Positions 8,999 to 17,334 of a stretch of DNA of 64,000 nucleotides are shown piece after piece. The notes beneath the pieces were generated by a model. The model was not told the origin of the DNA, made no database searches, and was given only the letters and a program-made list of their open reading frames with translations. Source of the DNA: Arthrobacter sp. CAU 1506. Its GTDB lineage: Bacteria > Actinomycetota > Actinomycetes > Actinomycetales > Micrococcaceae. The position numbers and the translations under genes were made by a program. The stretch's first letter is position 1; each line of letters starts with the position of its first letter. Location: assembly GCF_005047635.1 (NCBI RefSeq), contig NZ_SUKC01000002.1, positions 186,001 to 250,000 of the forward strand, read 5' to 3'.

Positions 8999-9010
8999 TG
9001 AGCATGCTCA
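8999..9010. promoter_or_regulatory. 12-bp palindrome upstream of gltA
   Basis: TGAGCATGCTCA is a perfect dyad 55-66 bases before the gltA start, in the region where its promoter must lie. It could bind a dimeric regulator of the TCA cycle; which one is unknown. Confidence 0.4.
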
Positions 9011-9106
9011 TACTCGGGTAAAACGCTACCCGCACAGTCACCGATATATCTAATCCGGGACCCATATTTTTGTTCGCATCCACAGTCGGCGGCCGTCCGT
9101 ACATGG

Positions 9107-10234
9107 TCAGGAAAGCCGTTCGACGGCGGCGTCGATCCGTTCGTCGCTGCCGGTCAGCGCCACCCGGACGTAGCCTTTTCCGGCTTCGCCGTAAAACACC
9201 CCCGGCCCAATCACCATGCCCAGCTCGGCAAAGCGGCCCACGGTTGTCCAGGTATCTTCTCCCGCGGTTCCCCACAGGTACAGTCCGGCTTCTGAATGCT
9301 GGATCTCCAAACCGAACTTCTGCAGCGCCGGCAGCAGCCGCTCACGCCGGGCCCGGTACAGGTCCTTTTGCTCCTGCACGTGCGCATCGTCCTGCAGCGC
9401 CGCCCGCATGGCGGCCTGGACCGGGAAGGGCACGATCATGCCTGCGTGTTTGCGGCTGTTGATCAGGTTGGGCATCAGCTCCGGATCTCCGGCCAGGAAG
9501 GCCGCCCGGTAGCCGGCGAGGTTGGACTGCTTGCTGAGCGAATACGTGCACAGCAGGCCCTGGTGCGAGCCCTGCGCCACTGCCGGATCCAGCACGCTGG
9601 GAACGATCTGTCCGCCACGCGCCGTGTCCCATCCGCCCCAGCCCAATTCCGCGTAGCACTCGTCGGAAGCGACGACGGCGCCCAGCATCCGGGCGTCCTC
9701 CACCAGGGCGCGCAGCTCGTCCTCGCCGCGGACAATGCCAGTGGGGTTTCCCGGCGAGTTGACCCACACCAGCTTTACCCGGTTCCTGGTCTGCGCATCC
9801 AGTTCGGCCAGGCTGTCGGCAGCCACCGGGGTGGCTCCGGCCAGGATGGCACCGATGTCGTAGGTGGGATAGGCGACGACGGGCCGCACCACCACGTCGC
9901 CCGCGCCGAGTCCCAGCAGCGTGGGCAGCCAGGCAACAAGTTCCTTGGAACCGACGGTGGGCATGATCGCCGCCGGGTCCATCCCGGGCACATTGCGACG
10001 GCGGGCAAACCAGTCCGCGATCGCTTCGCGCAGTTCGGCGGTGCCGTGCGTGGTCGGATAGCCCGGGGCGTCGGCGGCGGCGGCCAAAGCCTCGCGGATG
10101 ACGGCCGGGGTGGGGTCAACCGGCGTGCCGATGGACAAATTCACCGCACCGCCGGGGTGTTCTGCTGCCTTCCGCGCATAGGGTGCCATCGCATCCCACG
10201 GGTACTCCGGCAACTGCAGGCCGAAAGAACTCAT
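9107..10234 (-). CDS. dapC: Succinyldiaminopimelate aminotransferase (DapC)
   Basis: PLP-dependent class I/II aminotransferase making N-succinyl-LL-DAP, the step between DapD and DapE. The PLP lysine lies in TYSLSKQSNLAGYRAAF; NSPGNPTG is the family's substrate-domain motif and ASDECYAELGW carries the cofactor-binding Asp and Tyr. It has 375 aa from the ATG at 10234, five bases after the fdxA stop, so the two are co-transcribed. A dapC gene directly behind a 7Fe ferredoxin is the standard actinobacterial order. With dapD and dapE within 7 kb, three of the succinylase-branch enzymes are near each other. Confidence 0.93.
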   Translation of the reverse strand: MSSFGLQLPEYPWDAMAPYARKAAEHPGGAVNLSIGTPVDPTPAVIREALAAAADAPGYPTTHGTAELREAIADWFARRRNVPGMDPAAIMPTVGSKELVAWLPTLLGLGAGDVVVRPVVAYPTYDIGAILAGATPVAADSLAELDAQTRNRVKLVWVNSPGNPTGIVRGEDELRALVEDARMLGAVVASDECYAELGWGGWDTARGGQIVPSVLDPAVAQGSHQGLLCTYSLSKQSNLAGYRAAFLAGDPELMPNLINSRKHAGMIVPFPVQAAMRAALQDDAHVQEQKDLYRARRERLLPALQKFGLEIQHSEAGLYLWGTAGEDTWTTVGRFAELGMVIGPGVFYGEAGKGYVRVALTGSDERIDAAVERLS

Positions 10235-10239
10235 CGAGT

Positions 10240-10563
10240 TCAGTCTTGGTTCTGCGGCGGCAGCGCGGCAATCAGCGGGTGGTCCTTGTGGGTGTTGCCC
10301 AGCTTGGCAGCACCGCCCGGCGAGCCCAGATCGTCGAAGAACTCCACGTTGGCCTTGTAGTAGTCGGCCCACTCCTCGGGAGTGTCATCCTCATAGTAGA
10401 TTGCTTCCACCGGGCAGACCGGTTCGCACGCACCGCAGTCCACACATTCATCGGGATGGATGTACAGGGACCGTTCACCTTCATAGATACAGTCCACCGG
10501 GCATTCTTCAATACATGCCTTGTCTTTTACATCCACGCACGGCTGTGCGATTACGTACGTCAC
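10240..10563 (-). CDS. fdxA: 7Fe ferredoxin
   Basis: Small electron carrier with one [3Fe-4S] and one [4Fe-4S] cluster. The first cluster motif (PCVDVKDKACIEECPVDCI) and second (CVDCGACEPVCPVEAI) are both intact, followed by the acidic C-terminal extension typical of actinobacterial FdxA/FdxC (107 aa). It starts with GTG at 10563, preceded by AGAAAGG about 12 bases away. It heads the fdxA-dapC pair. The redox partner is not evident from the window. Confidence 0.95.
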   Translation of the reverse strand: MTYVIAQPCVDVKDKACIEECPVDCIYEGERSLYIHPDECVDCGACEPVCPVEAIYYEDDTPEEWADYYKANVEFFDDLGSPGGAAKLGNTHKDHPLIAALPPQNQD

Positions 10564-10643
10564 GTTCCGTCAGCACCTTTCTGAACAGTTAGCCCTAGCG
10601 TATCGCTTGGGACCATTATCTCCCCAGCCGGAGGCCGCACCCC

Positions 10644-10649
10644 TAGGAT
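10644..10649 (+). promoter_or_regulatory. -10 box of a leaderless GTG-start gene
   Basis: TAGGAT six bases before the GTG at 10656, no Shine-Dalgarno sequence. Confidence 0.55.
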
Positions 10650-10655
10650 GGTCAC

Positions 10656-10916
10656 GTGATACCCGCTACTCCTTCAGCTCCTGCCGCGTTTCTGGCCTCG
10701 GCTGCTCCCGGGACGCGGGTGGTGGTCCGCTACCGGGTTGAGGGTGGATTCACGGACGCGCTGGGTGACCTGCTGGCGGTGGATGCGGACACCTGCACGG
10801 TCAGGACGGCGCGGCGCGGCGACGTGGTTGTTCCGTTGCCCGCGGTGACAGCCGCCAAACAGGTTCCGCCCGCGCCGCCTCGTCGCGGACCGCGGGCAGG
10901 ACGTCAGCCCTCGTAG
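10656..10916 (+). CDS. Small SH3-like protein resembling the N-domain of Rv0428c-type acetyltransferases
   Basis: 86-aa protein: an Ala-rich start, then TRVVVRYRVEGGFTDALGD and DTCTVRTARRGDVVVPLPAV, the beta-barrel pattern found at the N-terminus of mycobacterial Rv0428c-like GNAT acetyltransferases. No acetyltransferase domain follows, so it is either a stand-alone domain or the remnant of a longer gene. The last nine codons fall inside a 40-bp tandem duplication; the stop TAG is in the first copy. Family resemblance is from memory of the motif. Confidence 0.6.
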   Translation: MIPATPSAPAAFLASAAPGTRVVVRYRVEGGFTDALGDLLAVDADTCTVRTARRGDVVVPLPAVTAAKQVPPAPPRRGPRAGRQPS

Positions 10917-10967
10917 CTGTCCGGCAGGGCCGCGGGCAGGACGTCAGCCCTCGTAGCTGTCCGGCAG
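10890..10967. repeat. 40-bp tandem duplication spanning two convergent gene ends
   Basis: Two copies with period 40: 10890-10927 and 10930-10967 are identical over 38 nt. The first copy holds the stop of the plus-strand small gene (TAG 10914-10916), the second holds the stop of the minus-strand MFS gene (10944-10946). Collapsed to one copy, the two genes would overlap tail-to-tail by 13 nt. Confidence 0.9.
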
Positions 10968-12329
10968 CCGGCGCAAAGTCCAGAGCGGGGAGAACAGCAC
11001 CGGCACCGCCGCGAGCAAGGTCCCGGCGACGCCGATCCACAGCGTCGGCACCAATCCGATGGCGTGGCCCAGCACGCCGGCGAGCAGCCCGGAGAGCGGC
11101 AACACACCGTACACCAGGAACCGGATCGAAGCGTTCATTCGTCCCAACAGCCGCGGCGGGCACACCCGCTGGCGCATGGTCACCTGCATGACGTTGTAGA
11201 CCAGCGAGCAGAAGGAAAGGCCCGCCTCGCCCACCACCAAGAGGATCAGCGCCCATGCTTCATCCGGCATGAGCACCGACAACGGCATGGCCATCAGGAA
11301 CACCGCCGAGGCAAGGCTGGCCAGCGGGATCAGGGCTCCCTCACCGGTCAACTTGGCCAGTCGCGGCGCCGCCACCGCGCCCAGCAGTCCCCCGGCGGCA
11401 GCCACAGAATAGACCAGCCCCAGCGCTCCCGCGCCCAGGCCCAGCTCGCGCAGCACCAGGAGGGGAAACAGCGTAGCCGCCAAGCCCGCAAAGAAGTTCG
11501 TGAGGCCGGTGCAGGCGGCGATCCGGCTGATCAGCGGATGCCGCACCACGAAGCCGAGTCCTTCCTTGATCTCCACCGCCAGCGGCCTCCGGTCGTGCCG
11601 CGGCGCACGCGCTTCGCGGTCTCGGGTGCGGGCCAGGAACAGCGCCGAGAAAAGGTACCCGACGGTGTCCGCCAGGAACAGCAGCGGGGCCGCGATCACC
11701 TGCAGCAGGGCGCCGCCGGCAGCCGGCCCGCCCATCCTCGCCAGCTGGGCCGTGCTCTCCAGCTTTGAGTTGGCATCCGGGACCTGGTCGTTGCGGACCA
11801 GCACCGGCACGTAACTCTGGTACGCCACGTCGAAGAACACCGTCGCGATGCCCAGTACGCCGGCCACCGCGTACAAGTGCCACATGTGCAGCAGGTCCAT
11901 CCACCACAGCAACGGGACGGACAGCATGGCGGCGGCCCGCACCAGGTCCGCGGTGATCATGACCTGTCGCTTCAGCCAGCGGTCCACCCATGCCCCGGCC
12001 GGGAGCCCGATCAGCAGAAAGGCCGCGGTGGCGCTGGCGTTGAGCACGCCCACCTGGAACTCGCTGGCACCAAGGATGACCACCGCAAGCACCGGCATGG
12101 CCAGATGGCCAATCTGGACCCCGAACTGGCTGATGCTTTGGGCGGACCAGAAGGCGGCGAAGTTCCGGTCCCGCCATAACGACGGCGGTGCTTGGCGCAG
12201 CGCGGAAGCTTCGGCTTCCGGCGGGGCGGCGGCAGCAGGCGGGGCGGGCGGCTCGGTCACCGTCACAGTCTCAGTCAGCGATTGGGGAAAGTCAATCAAT
12301 ATGCCGGTGGTGTCGTATGCTGGATTCAT
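10944..12329 (-). CDS. MFS transporter
   Basis: Major facilitator superfamily exporter with about 12 membrane segments beginning near RNFAAFWSAQSISQFG, and the AGAWVDRWLKRQV loop typical of the EntS/macrolide-efflux-like group. The start is uncertain. The ATG given here (12327-12329) shares two bases with the ATG of the divergent regulator, and the first about 45 residues are a low-complexity Pro/Ala/Glu stretch; in-frame GTG codons near residues 21-23 could be the true start. The C-terminus (LPDSYEG) lies in a 40-bp tandem duplication. The adjacent divergent wHTH gene probably controls it. The substrate is unknown. Confidence 0.85.
   Translation of the reverse strand: MNPAYDTTGILIDFPQSLTETVTVTEPPAPPAAAAPPEAEASALRQAPPSLWRDRNFAAFWSAQSISQFGVQIGHLAMPVLAVVILGASEFQVGVLNASATAAFLLIGLPAGAWVDRWLKRQVMITADLVRAAAMLSVPLLWWMDLLHMWHLYAVAGVLGIATVFFDVAYQSYVPVLVRNDQVPDANSKLESTAQLARMGGPAAGGALLQVIAAPLLFLADTVGYLFSALFLARTRDREARAPRHDRRPLAVEIKEGLGFVVRHPLISRIAACTGLTNFFAGLAATLFPLLVLRELGLGAGALGLVYSVAAAGGLLGAVAAPRLAKLTGEGALIPLASLASAVFLMAMPLSVLMPDEAWALILLVVGEAGLSFCSLVYNVMQVTMRQRVCPPRLLGRMNASIRFLVYGVLPLSGLLAGVLGHAIGLVPTLWIGVAGTLLAAVPVLFSPLWTLRRLPDSYEG
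12316..12321 (+). promoter_or_regulatory. -10 box of a leaderless regulator transcript
   Basis: TATGCT six bases before the ATG at 12328. It also lies inside the divergent MFS open frame as drawn, supporting a later start for that gene. Confidence 0.55.
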
Positions 12330-12822
12330 GCCTACGGATCAGGACCTGCAAGCCACCGGGCGGGCGCTCAGCTCGCCGGTCAGGCTGCGTATTCTTCGGC
12401 TCTGCCTGCACCGGTCCCGGACCAACAAGGAGATCGCAGAGCTGCTCGGACTGAATCCGGCCACTTCACTGCATCATGTGCGCACGCTGCTCAACACCGG
12501 CTTCCTGGAGGCCGAGGAGCCCCGCAAGGGCAACCGCGGCGCCAAGGAAGTCCCCTACCGCGCCACGCGGATGTCCTGGGGCGCCAAGATGCCGGACGCT
12601 GCGCCGGTGCTGGTGGAGACCTTCTTGCAGGAAATCGAGGGGCTGGCCCCGGACGAGATCGAAACGACGCGGATGGGCATCAAACTCAACGACGCGCACC
12701 GCAAGGAGATGCTGGCGAAGATCCGTGCCATCTTCGAGGAATACGCGATGCTGCCCGCGGACGAGGACGGGACCGCTACCTCAATTTTCCTGGCCCACCA
12801 CGTGGACCGAACAGCCAACTGA
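12328..12822 (+). CDS. ArsR-like winged-helix transcriptional regulator
   Basis: 164 aa. The N-terminal winged helix-turn-helix reads SSPVRLRILRLCLHRSRTNKEI and continues with a recognition helix around LNPATSLHHVRTLL, characteristic of ArsR/HTH_20-type repressors. The C-terminal half is helical and acidic with no metal-binding Cys/His cluster, so it is not a classical metal sensor. It starts at the ATG behind a leaderless-type -10 box. Being divergent from the MFS exporter with essentially no intergenic space, it most likely represses that gene and itself. Confidence 0.85.
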   Translation: MPTDQDLQATGRALSSPVRLRILRLCLHRSRTNKEIAELLGLNPATSLHHVRTLLNTGFLEAEEPRKGNRGAKEVPYRATRMSWGAKMPDAAPVLVETFLQEIEGLAPDEIETTRMGIKLNDAHRKEMLAKIRAIFEEYAMLPADEDGTATSIFLAHHVDRTAN

Positions 12823-12839
12823 GCGCCGCCCGCCCGGGC

Positions 12840-12930
12840 TGGAATCGGGTTGGCTTGGAGATGGAATCAGCCCGGCGTGCGGATGGAATCCAGCGCGCCA
12901 AGGGTGAACCCGGCCGCTGAGGATGGAATC
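12840..12930. repeat. Four TGGAATC direct repeats
   Basis: TGGAATC occurs at 12840-12846, 12862-12868, 12884-12890 and 12924-12930; the first three are spaced exactly 22 bases, about two helical turns. Three copies are extended to GATGGAATC. The stretch separates two convergent genes and codes for nothing. Confidence 0.7.
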
Positions 12931-13447
12931 AGGCTTTGGTCCGCCGCGGTTTCAGCGCCCAGATGCAGACCAGCATCGCCGCCAACGTGGCCGGGACCAG
13001 CCCGATCATCCAGATCCGGCCGGCCATGGCAATCGGCAACTCCACCGGGGCTGACGTCCCCGTGACAATCAGAGGCTCGGTTCCCGGCGCCAAGGCCATC
13101 AGCCCGACGAGGACATACGCGAGAACCCCCGTGAGCCCGGCGATCATCACATTGCGCGCCTTGAGCCCGGCCCAGACCATCACCGCCAGGGCAAACAGCA
13201 AAGCCGCTGCGGCCCCCCACGGATAGCTGGCGTCCTGGGCGTAGAGAATTTGCGAGTGCAGGGCGGTCCCCACGACCGCTATCGCGACCGCGCCGAAGAC
13301 AGCGGCGCCCCAGCCATGGAAGGGGGTACGCCGCCGTCGTGCTTCACGCCGTTCCGGCGCCGGGCCAGGTTGGTTAACAGCGGAAGGTTGATTAACAGCG
13401 GAAGGCAACCCGCCGTGGTCTCCGGCGGGTTGCCTCTGCTCTGTCAT
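12929..13447 (-). CDS. Four-helix membrane protein of unknown function (DUF6113-like)
   Basis: 172 aa from the ATG at 13447. A hydrophilic, Pro/Arg-rich N-terminus (about 45 residues) precedes four hydrophobic segments (for example AAVFGAVAIAVVGTAL and AGLTGVLAYVLVGLMALA). The N-terminal tail contains an in-frame 18-nt tandem duplication, giving PSAVNQ twice. Similar small membrane proteins sit near typA/mshB in other actinobacteria, which suggests DUF6113, but I hold that loosely. It is downstream of typA and probably co-transcribed (24-base gap). Confidence 0.7.
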   Translation of the reverse strand: MTEQRQPAGDHGGLPSAVNQPSAVNQPGPAPERREARRRRTPFHGWGAAVFGAVAIAVVGTALHSQILYAQDASYPWGAAAALLFALAVMVWAGLKARNVMIAGLTGVLAYVLVGLMALAPGTEPLIVTGTSAPVELPIAMAGRIWMIGLVPATLAAMLVCIWALKPRRTKA

Positions 13448-13470
13448 ACGGTCCAGTTTATGCCCTGGCG

Positions 13471-15393
13471 TTAGGCCCTGGCGCGCGCACGGGCGACCTT
13501 CAGCCGTTCGTTGGCATCGAGGACCACCTTGCGGATGCGGATCGCCTCCGGGGTGACCTCGACGCACTCGTCCTCGCGGGCGAATTCGAGCGACTCTTCC
13601 AGCGTGAGGTTCCGCGGCGGGGTGAGGTTCTCGAAGCTGTCGGAGGAAGCGGCACGCATGTTGGTGAGCTTCTTTTCCTTGGTGATGTTCACGTCCATGT
13701 CATCGGCACGCGAGTTCTCGCCGACGATCATGCCTTCGTAGACCTCTGACGTGGGCTGGACGAAGAAGGAGCCGCGCTCCTGCAGGTTGATCATCGCGAA
13801 AGGAGTGACCACGCCTGACCGGTCGGCCACCATCGAGCCGTTCGTGCGGTACTCGATCGGCCCGGCCCACGGTTCGTAGCCCTCGGAAATGGATGCGGCA
13901 ATGCCGGCGCCCCTGGTGTCGGTCATGAACCGGGTGCGGAACCCGATCAGGCCGCGGGCCGGCACGATGAATTCCATCCGGACCCAACCGGTGCCGTGGT
14001 TGGCCATGTTGGTCATCCGGCCCTTGCGGGCGGCCAGCAACTGGGTCACCGCGCCGAGGTAGTCCTCGGGTACGTCGATGGTCATGTGCTCCATCGGCTC
14101 GTGGACCTTTCCGTCGATGGTCTTGGTGACCACCTGGGGCTTGCCCACGGTCAGCTCGAAGCCTTCGCGGCGCATCTGCTCCACCAGGATGGCCAGTGCC
14201 AGCTCACCGCGGCCCTGGACCTCCCAGGCGTCCGGGCGCTCGGTCGGCAACACCTTCAGCGAAACGTTGCCGATCAGTTCCTTGTCCAGCCGATCCTTGA
14301 CCTGGCGGGCCGTGACCTTGGCGCCCTTGACCCGGCCGGCCAGCGGCGAGGTGTTAATACCGATGGTCATCGAGATAGCCGGATCGTCCACGGTGATGAG
14401 CGGCAGCGGCTGCGGGTCCTCGGCGTCGGTCAGGGTTTCACCGATGGTGATGTCTTCGATGCCGGCGACGGCGACAATCTCGCCCGGGCCGGCCGATTCC
14501 GCCGGAACCCGCGACAGGCCCTTGGTGGCCAGCAGTTCGGAGATCCGCACATTCTTCAGCTGGCCGTCCTGGCGGGCCCAGGCCACGGTCTGGCCCTTCT
14601 GCAGGGTGCCGTTGTAGATGCGCAGCAGGGCCAGGCGGCCCAGGAACGGGGAAGCGTCAAGGTTGGTCACGTGGGCCTGCAGCACGCCGTCCGGGTTGTA
14701 GGACGGGGCAGGGACGTGCTCCATGATGGTGGCGAACAGCGGCTCCAGGTCCTCGTCCTCCGGCAGGGCGCCGTCGGCAGGCTGGGTCAGCGACGCGCGG
14801 CCGGCCTTGCCGGAAGCGTAGACCACGGGGACGTTGAGGACGGCGTCCAGATCCAAGTCCGGAACTTCGTCGGCCAAGTCGGAGGCCAAGCCCAGCAGCA
14901 GGTCCATCGCCTCGGCAACGACGGCGTCGATGCGAGCGTCCGGGCGGTCGGTCTTGTTGACCACCAGCACCACCGGAAGCTTGGCTGCCAGGGCCTTACG
15001 CAGCACGAAGCGGGTCTGCGGCAGCGGACCCTCCGAAGCGTCCACCAGCAGGACCACGCCGTCCACCATGGACAGTCCGCGCTCCACCTCGCCACCGAAA
15101 TCGGCGTGGCCCGGAGTGTCGATCACGTTGATGGTGATGGTCTCGCCCTGGGCGGACGGGCCGGAGTAGAACACAGTGGTGTTCTTGGCCAGGATGGTGA
15201 TGCCCTTTTCGCGTTCCAACTCCCCGGAGTCCATCACGCGCTCTTCGGTCTCGCCGTGGGTGGAGAAGGCACCGGTGTGCCTCAACATGGCGTCCACGAG
15301 CGTGGTCTTACCATGGTCGACGTGGGCTACGATGGCGACGTTGCGAAGGTCGCTGCGAACGGCGCTCTGCGTCGATGTGGTGGTTTCAGACAT
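13471..15393 (-). CDS. typA: Translational GTPase TypA/BipA
   Basis: Ribosome-associated GTPase of the EF-G family. G motifs are intact: [15 protein letters not shown] (P-loop), [14 protein letters not shown] (G3) and NKTDRPDAR (G4). The domain II/III/V region and the BipA C-terminal domain follow; 640 aa is full length. It acts in 50S assembly and stress or low-temperature growth in other bacteria. A short region of 142 bases separates it from the M20 peptidase gene transcribed toward it. Confidence 0.97.
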   Translation of the reverse strand: MSETTTSTQSAVRSDLRNVAIVAHVDHGKTTLVDAMLRHTGAFSTHGETEERVMDSGELEREKGITILAKNTTVFYSGPSAQGETITINVIDTPGHADFGGEVERGLSMVDGVVLLVDASEGPLPQTRFVLRKALAAKLPVVLVVNKTDRPDARIDAVVAEAMDLLLGLASDLADEVPDLDLDAVLNVPVVYASGKAGRASLTQPADGALPEDEDLEPLFATIMEHVPAPSYNPDGVLQAHVTNLDASPFLGRLALLRIYNGTLQKGQTVAWARQDGQLKNVRISELLATKGLSRVPAESAGPGEIVAVAGIEDITIGETLTDAEDPQPLPLITVDDPAISMTIGINTSPLAGRVKGAKVTARQVKDRLDKELIGNVSLKVLPTERPDAWEVQGRGELALAILVEQMRREGFELTVGKPQVVTKTIDGKVHEPMEHMTIDVPEDYLGAVTQLLAARKGRMTNMANHGTGWVRMEFIVPARGLIGFRTRFMTDTRGAGIAASISEGYEPWAGPIEYRTNGSMVADRSGVVTPFAMINLQERGSFFVQPTSEVYEGMIVGENSRADDMDVNITKEKKLTNMRAASSDSFENLTPPRNLTLEESLEFAREDECVEVTPEAIRIRKVVLDANERLKVARARARA

Positions 15394-15535
15394 GCGGGAT
15401 TACTCTTCCGTGGATTACATGGAACCTGGGCCTAATATCGGACAGCCAGCGCCGTGCCCGGATGCGGGTAGGCACTCCATTGTAATCCGCCGTGCCACTG
15501 ATGGCCTAACGGAGACCGGAGCCGGTGCTCACGGT

Positions 15536-16888
15536 TTACCGGACTTCGGCGCCGTAGCCGCGCAGGAACAACGCCAAACTCAGCGCGAGGTGTTCGATTT
15601 CGGCCGGGTCAACGCTTTCGTTCGGAGCATGAATGAGCGCGAGCGGCTCCTCCACACCCATCAGGATGATCTCCGCCTCCGGATACGTGTCCGCGAGCAC
15701 ATTGCACAAAGGGATGGACCCACCCTGGCCGAGCATGGTCATTGCCGTGCCGTACGCTTCCTGCATCGCAGCGCCCATCGCCCGGAACCCCGGCCCGTCG
15801 GTGGAAGCCTCGAACGGCGAGCCGACCGCTTCGGTCCACACGTCGACGGTCACGCCCCAAGGGACGGCACCGCGCAACTGCGCGACCAACGCGTCGTGGG
15901 CCTCGTTGGCATCGGTGCCCGGCGGTATTCGTAGATTAAGCCGGGCGGCGGCGCGCGGCACGATCGCAGCTGACGAGCCCGTCACCGGAGGGCAGTCAAT
16001 GCCCAGCACGGTCACGGCAGGCCGGGACCACAGCATGTCCGAAACCGTTCCGTCCCCGAGCAACTCCACTCCCTCGAGCACGCCGGCGTCGGTGCGGAAC
16101 TGCTCGGCCGGATACGGCTCGCCGTGCCAGGACCGGGTCGCGTCGAGTCCCTCGATCGTCGTGTTCCCTTTCTCGTCGCGGAGGCCGGCGAGCGTTTCGA
16201 TCAGGGCCGCCAAGGCGTCCGGGGCCGGTCCACCGAACATCCCGGAGTGGACTTCGGACGCGAGAGCCTGCACGGTGACAACCACGTTCGCCATGCCCCG
16301 CAGGCTGACGGTCGCGGCGGGCCGACCGACCGCTGCGTTGCCGGTGTCGCAGACCAGGATCGTGTCCGCCCGCAGCACATCCGGGTTGGCTTCCACGAAA
16401 GACTCCAGCCCGCCCGTGCCCTGCTCCTCCGAACCCTCGGCGACGAGTTTCAGGTTCACGGGAATGTCGTCGCCGAGCGCCCGCAGCGCCAGCAGGTGCA
16501 TGACGATGTTGCCTTTGCAGTCCGCTGCCCCACGTCCATACCACCGACCGTCGACCTCGGTGAGCTCGAACGGCGGCGTACGCCACGCGGACTCGTCCAG
16601 TGGCGGCTGTACATCGTAGTGCGCATACAGCAAGACCGTGGGGGCATCCGGATCGGCAGCGATGCGCTGCCCGACCACTGCCTGGCTCCCGTCCGGGGTC
16701 AGTTCAAGACGCGCGTCGGCGAAACCGAGTTCGGTGAACTTGTCGCGTACCCACTCGGCAGCCCGGGTGCATTCCTCAGGCGGAAACTGGCGCGGGTCGG
16801 CCACCGATTTCATGGCCACAAGTTCCGCGAGCTCCGCTTGTACGGTGGCCATCATTTCGCTGATCCGAGCATGCAAGTCCACGGTCAT
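15536..16888 (-). CDS. M20 family dipeptidase
   Basis: Zinc-dependent cytosolic dipeptidase/amidohydrolase of the CNDP/PepV-like group. Metal ligands: [29 protein letters not shown] with the catalytic Glu pair, VCDTGNA, and the C-terminal IHAPNESV. It has 450 aa, standard length, with a lid/dimerisation domain. The start ATG overlaps the stop of the upstream small membrane protein by four bases, so it is the last cistron of a three-gene unit with an APC permease. Together they suggest import and cleavage of a small peptide or N-acyl amino acid; the substrate is not identifiable. Confidence 0.92.
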   Translation of the reverse strand: MTVDLHARISEMMATVQAELAELVAMKSVADPRQFPPEECTRAAEWVRDKFTELGFADARLELTPDGSQAVVGQRIAADPDAPTVLLYAHYDVQPPLDESAWRTPPFELTEVDGRWYGRGAADCKGNIVMHLLALRALGDDIPVNLKLVAEGSEEQGTGGLESFVEANPDVLRADTILVCDTGNAAVGRPAATVSLRGMANVVVTVQALASEVHSGMFGGPAPDALAALIETLAGLRDEKGNTTIEGLDATRSWHGEPYPAEQFRTDAGVLEGVELLGDGTVSDMLWSRPAVTVLGIDCPPVTGSSAAIVPRAAARLNLRIPPGTDANEAHDALVAQLRGAVPWGVTVDVWTEAVGSPFEASTDGPGFRAMGAAMQEAYGTAMTMLGQGGSIPLCNVLADTYPEAEIILMGVEEPLALIHAPNESVDPAEIEHLALSLALFLRGYGAEVR

Positions 16889-17334
16889 CCGTTCGCCGAG
16901 CCTGTCGTGGCGAGGTTTTCGACGACCTGCTGGAATTCTTCCAGCTCATCGGGGCAATACACCTTGATGATCGCCAGCTGACCCCGGAAGACGGCGTTGT
17001 CCACCAAGACCGGGCGGATGCCCGGCCCACTCGCACCGTTCGTGAGCAGTCCGTAAAGCGTTGCGCGGCTGAGTGCCCGATTGGGGTCAGCGCACACTGC
17101 GCCTCCATCGTCGCCCAGCACACGGGCCACGACTTCCGGCGCCGGCGTAGCGGTCGCACCGGCTTCGTGGAGCACCTGAACAAGTTCGGTGGCTTTCTCC
17201 TCAGCCCGCTGGCTCTCGCGTGCGCTGCTGAACGCGATCACCGCCCACACGGCAAGGATCACCAGGACTACCGCCACCACCACGTAGAGCACCGATCGCT
17301 GGCGGGGGCTCTGCTGCTCGGCTCCCGTACTCAT
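16885..17334 (-). CDS. Single-span membrane protein of unknown function
   Basis: 149 aa: short hydrophilic N-terminus, one hydrophobic helix at about residues 15-35 (SVLYVVVAVVLVILAVWAVI), then an extracytoplasmic or soluble domain with two cysteines (GAVCADP and KVYCPDEL). It is sandwiched with 4-bp overlaps on both sides between an APC permease and an M20 dipeptidase, so the three are tightly translationally coupled. It may be an accessory subunit of the permease; this is inference from position only. Confidence 0.8.
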   Translation of the reverse strand: MSTGAEQQSPRQRSVLYVVVAVVLVILAVWAVIAFSSARESQRAEEKATELVQVLHEAGATATPAPEVVARVLGDDGGAVCADPNRALSRATLYGLLTNGASGPGIRPVLVDNAVFRGQLAIIKVYCPDELEEFQQVVENLATTGSANG

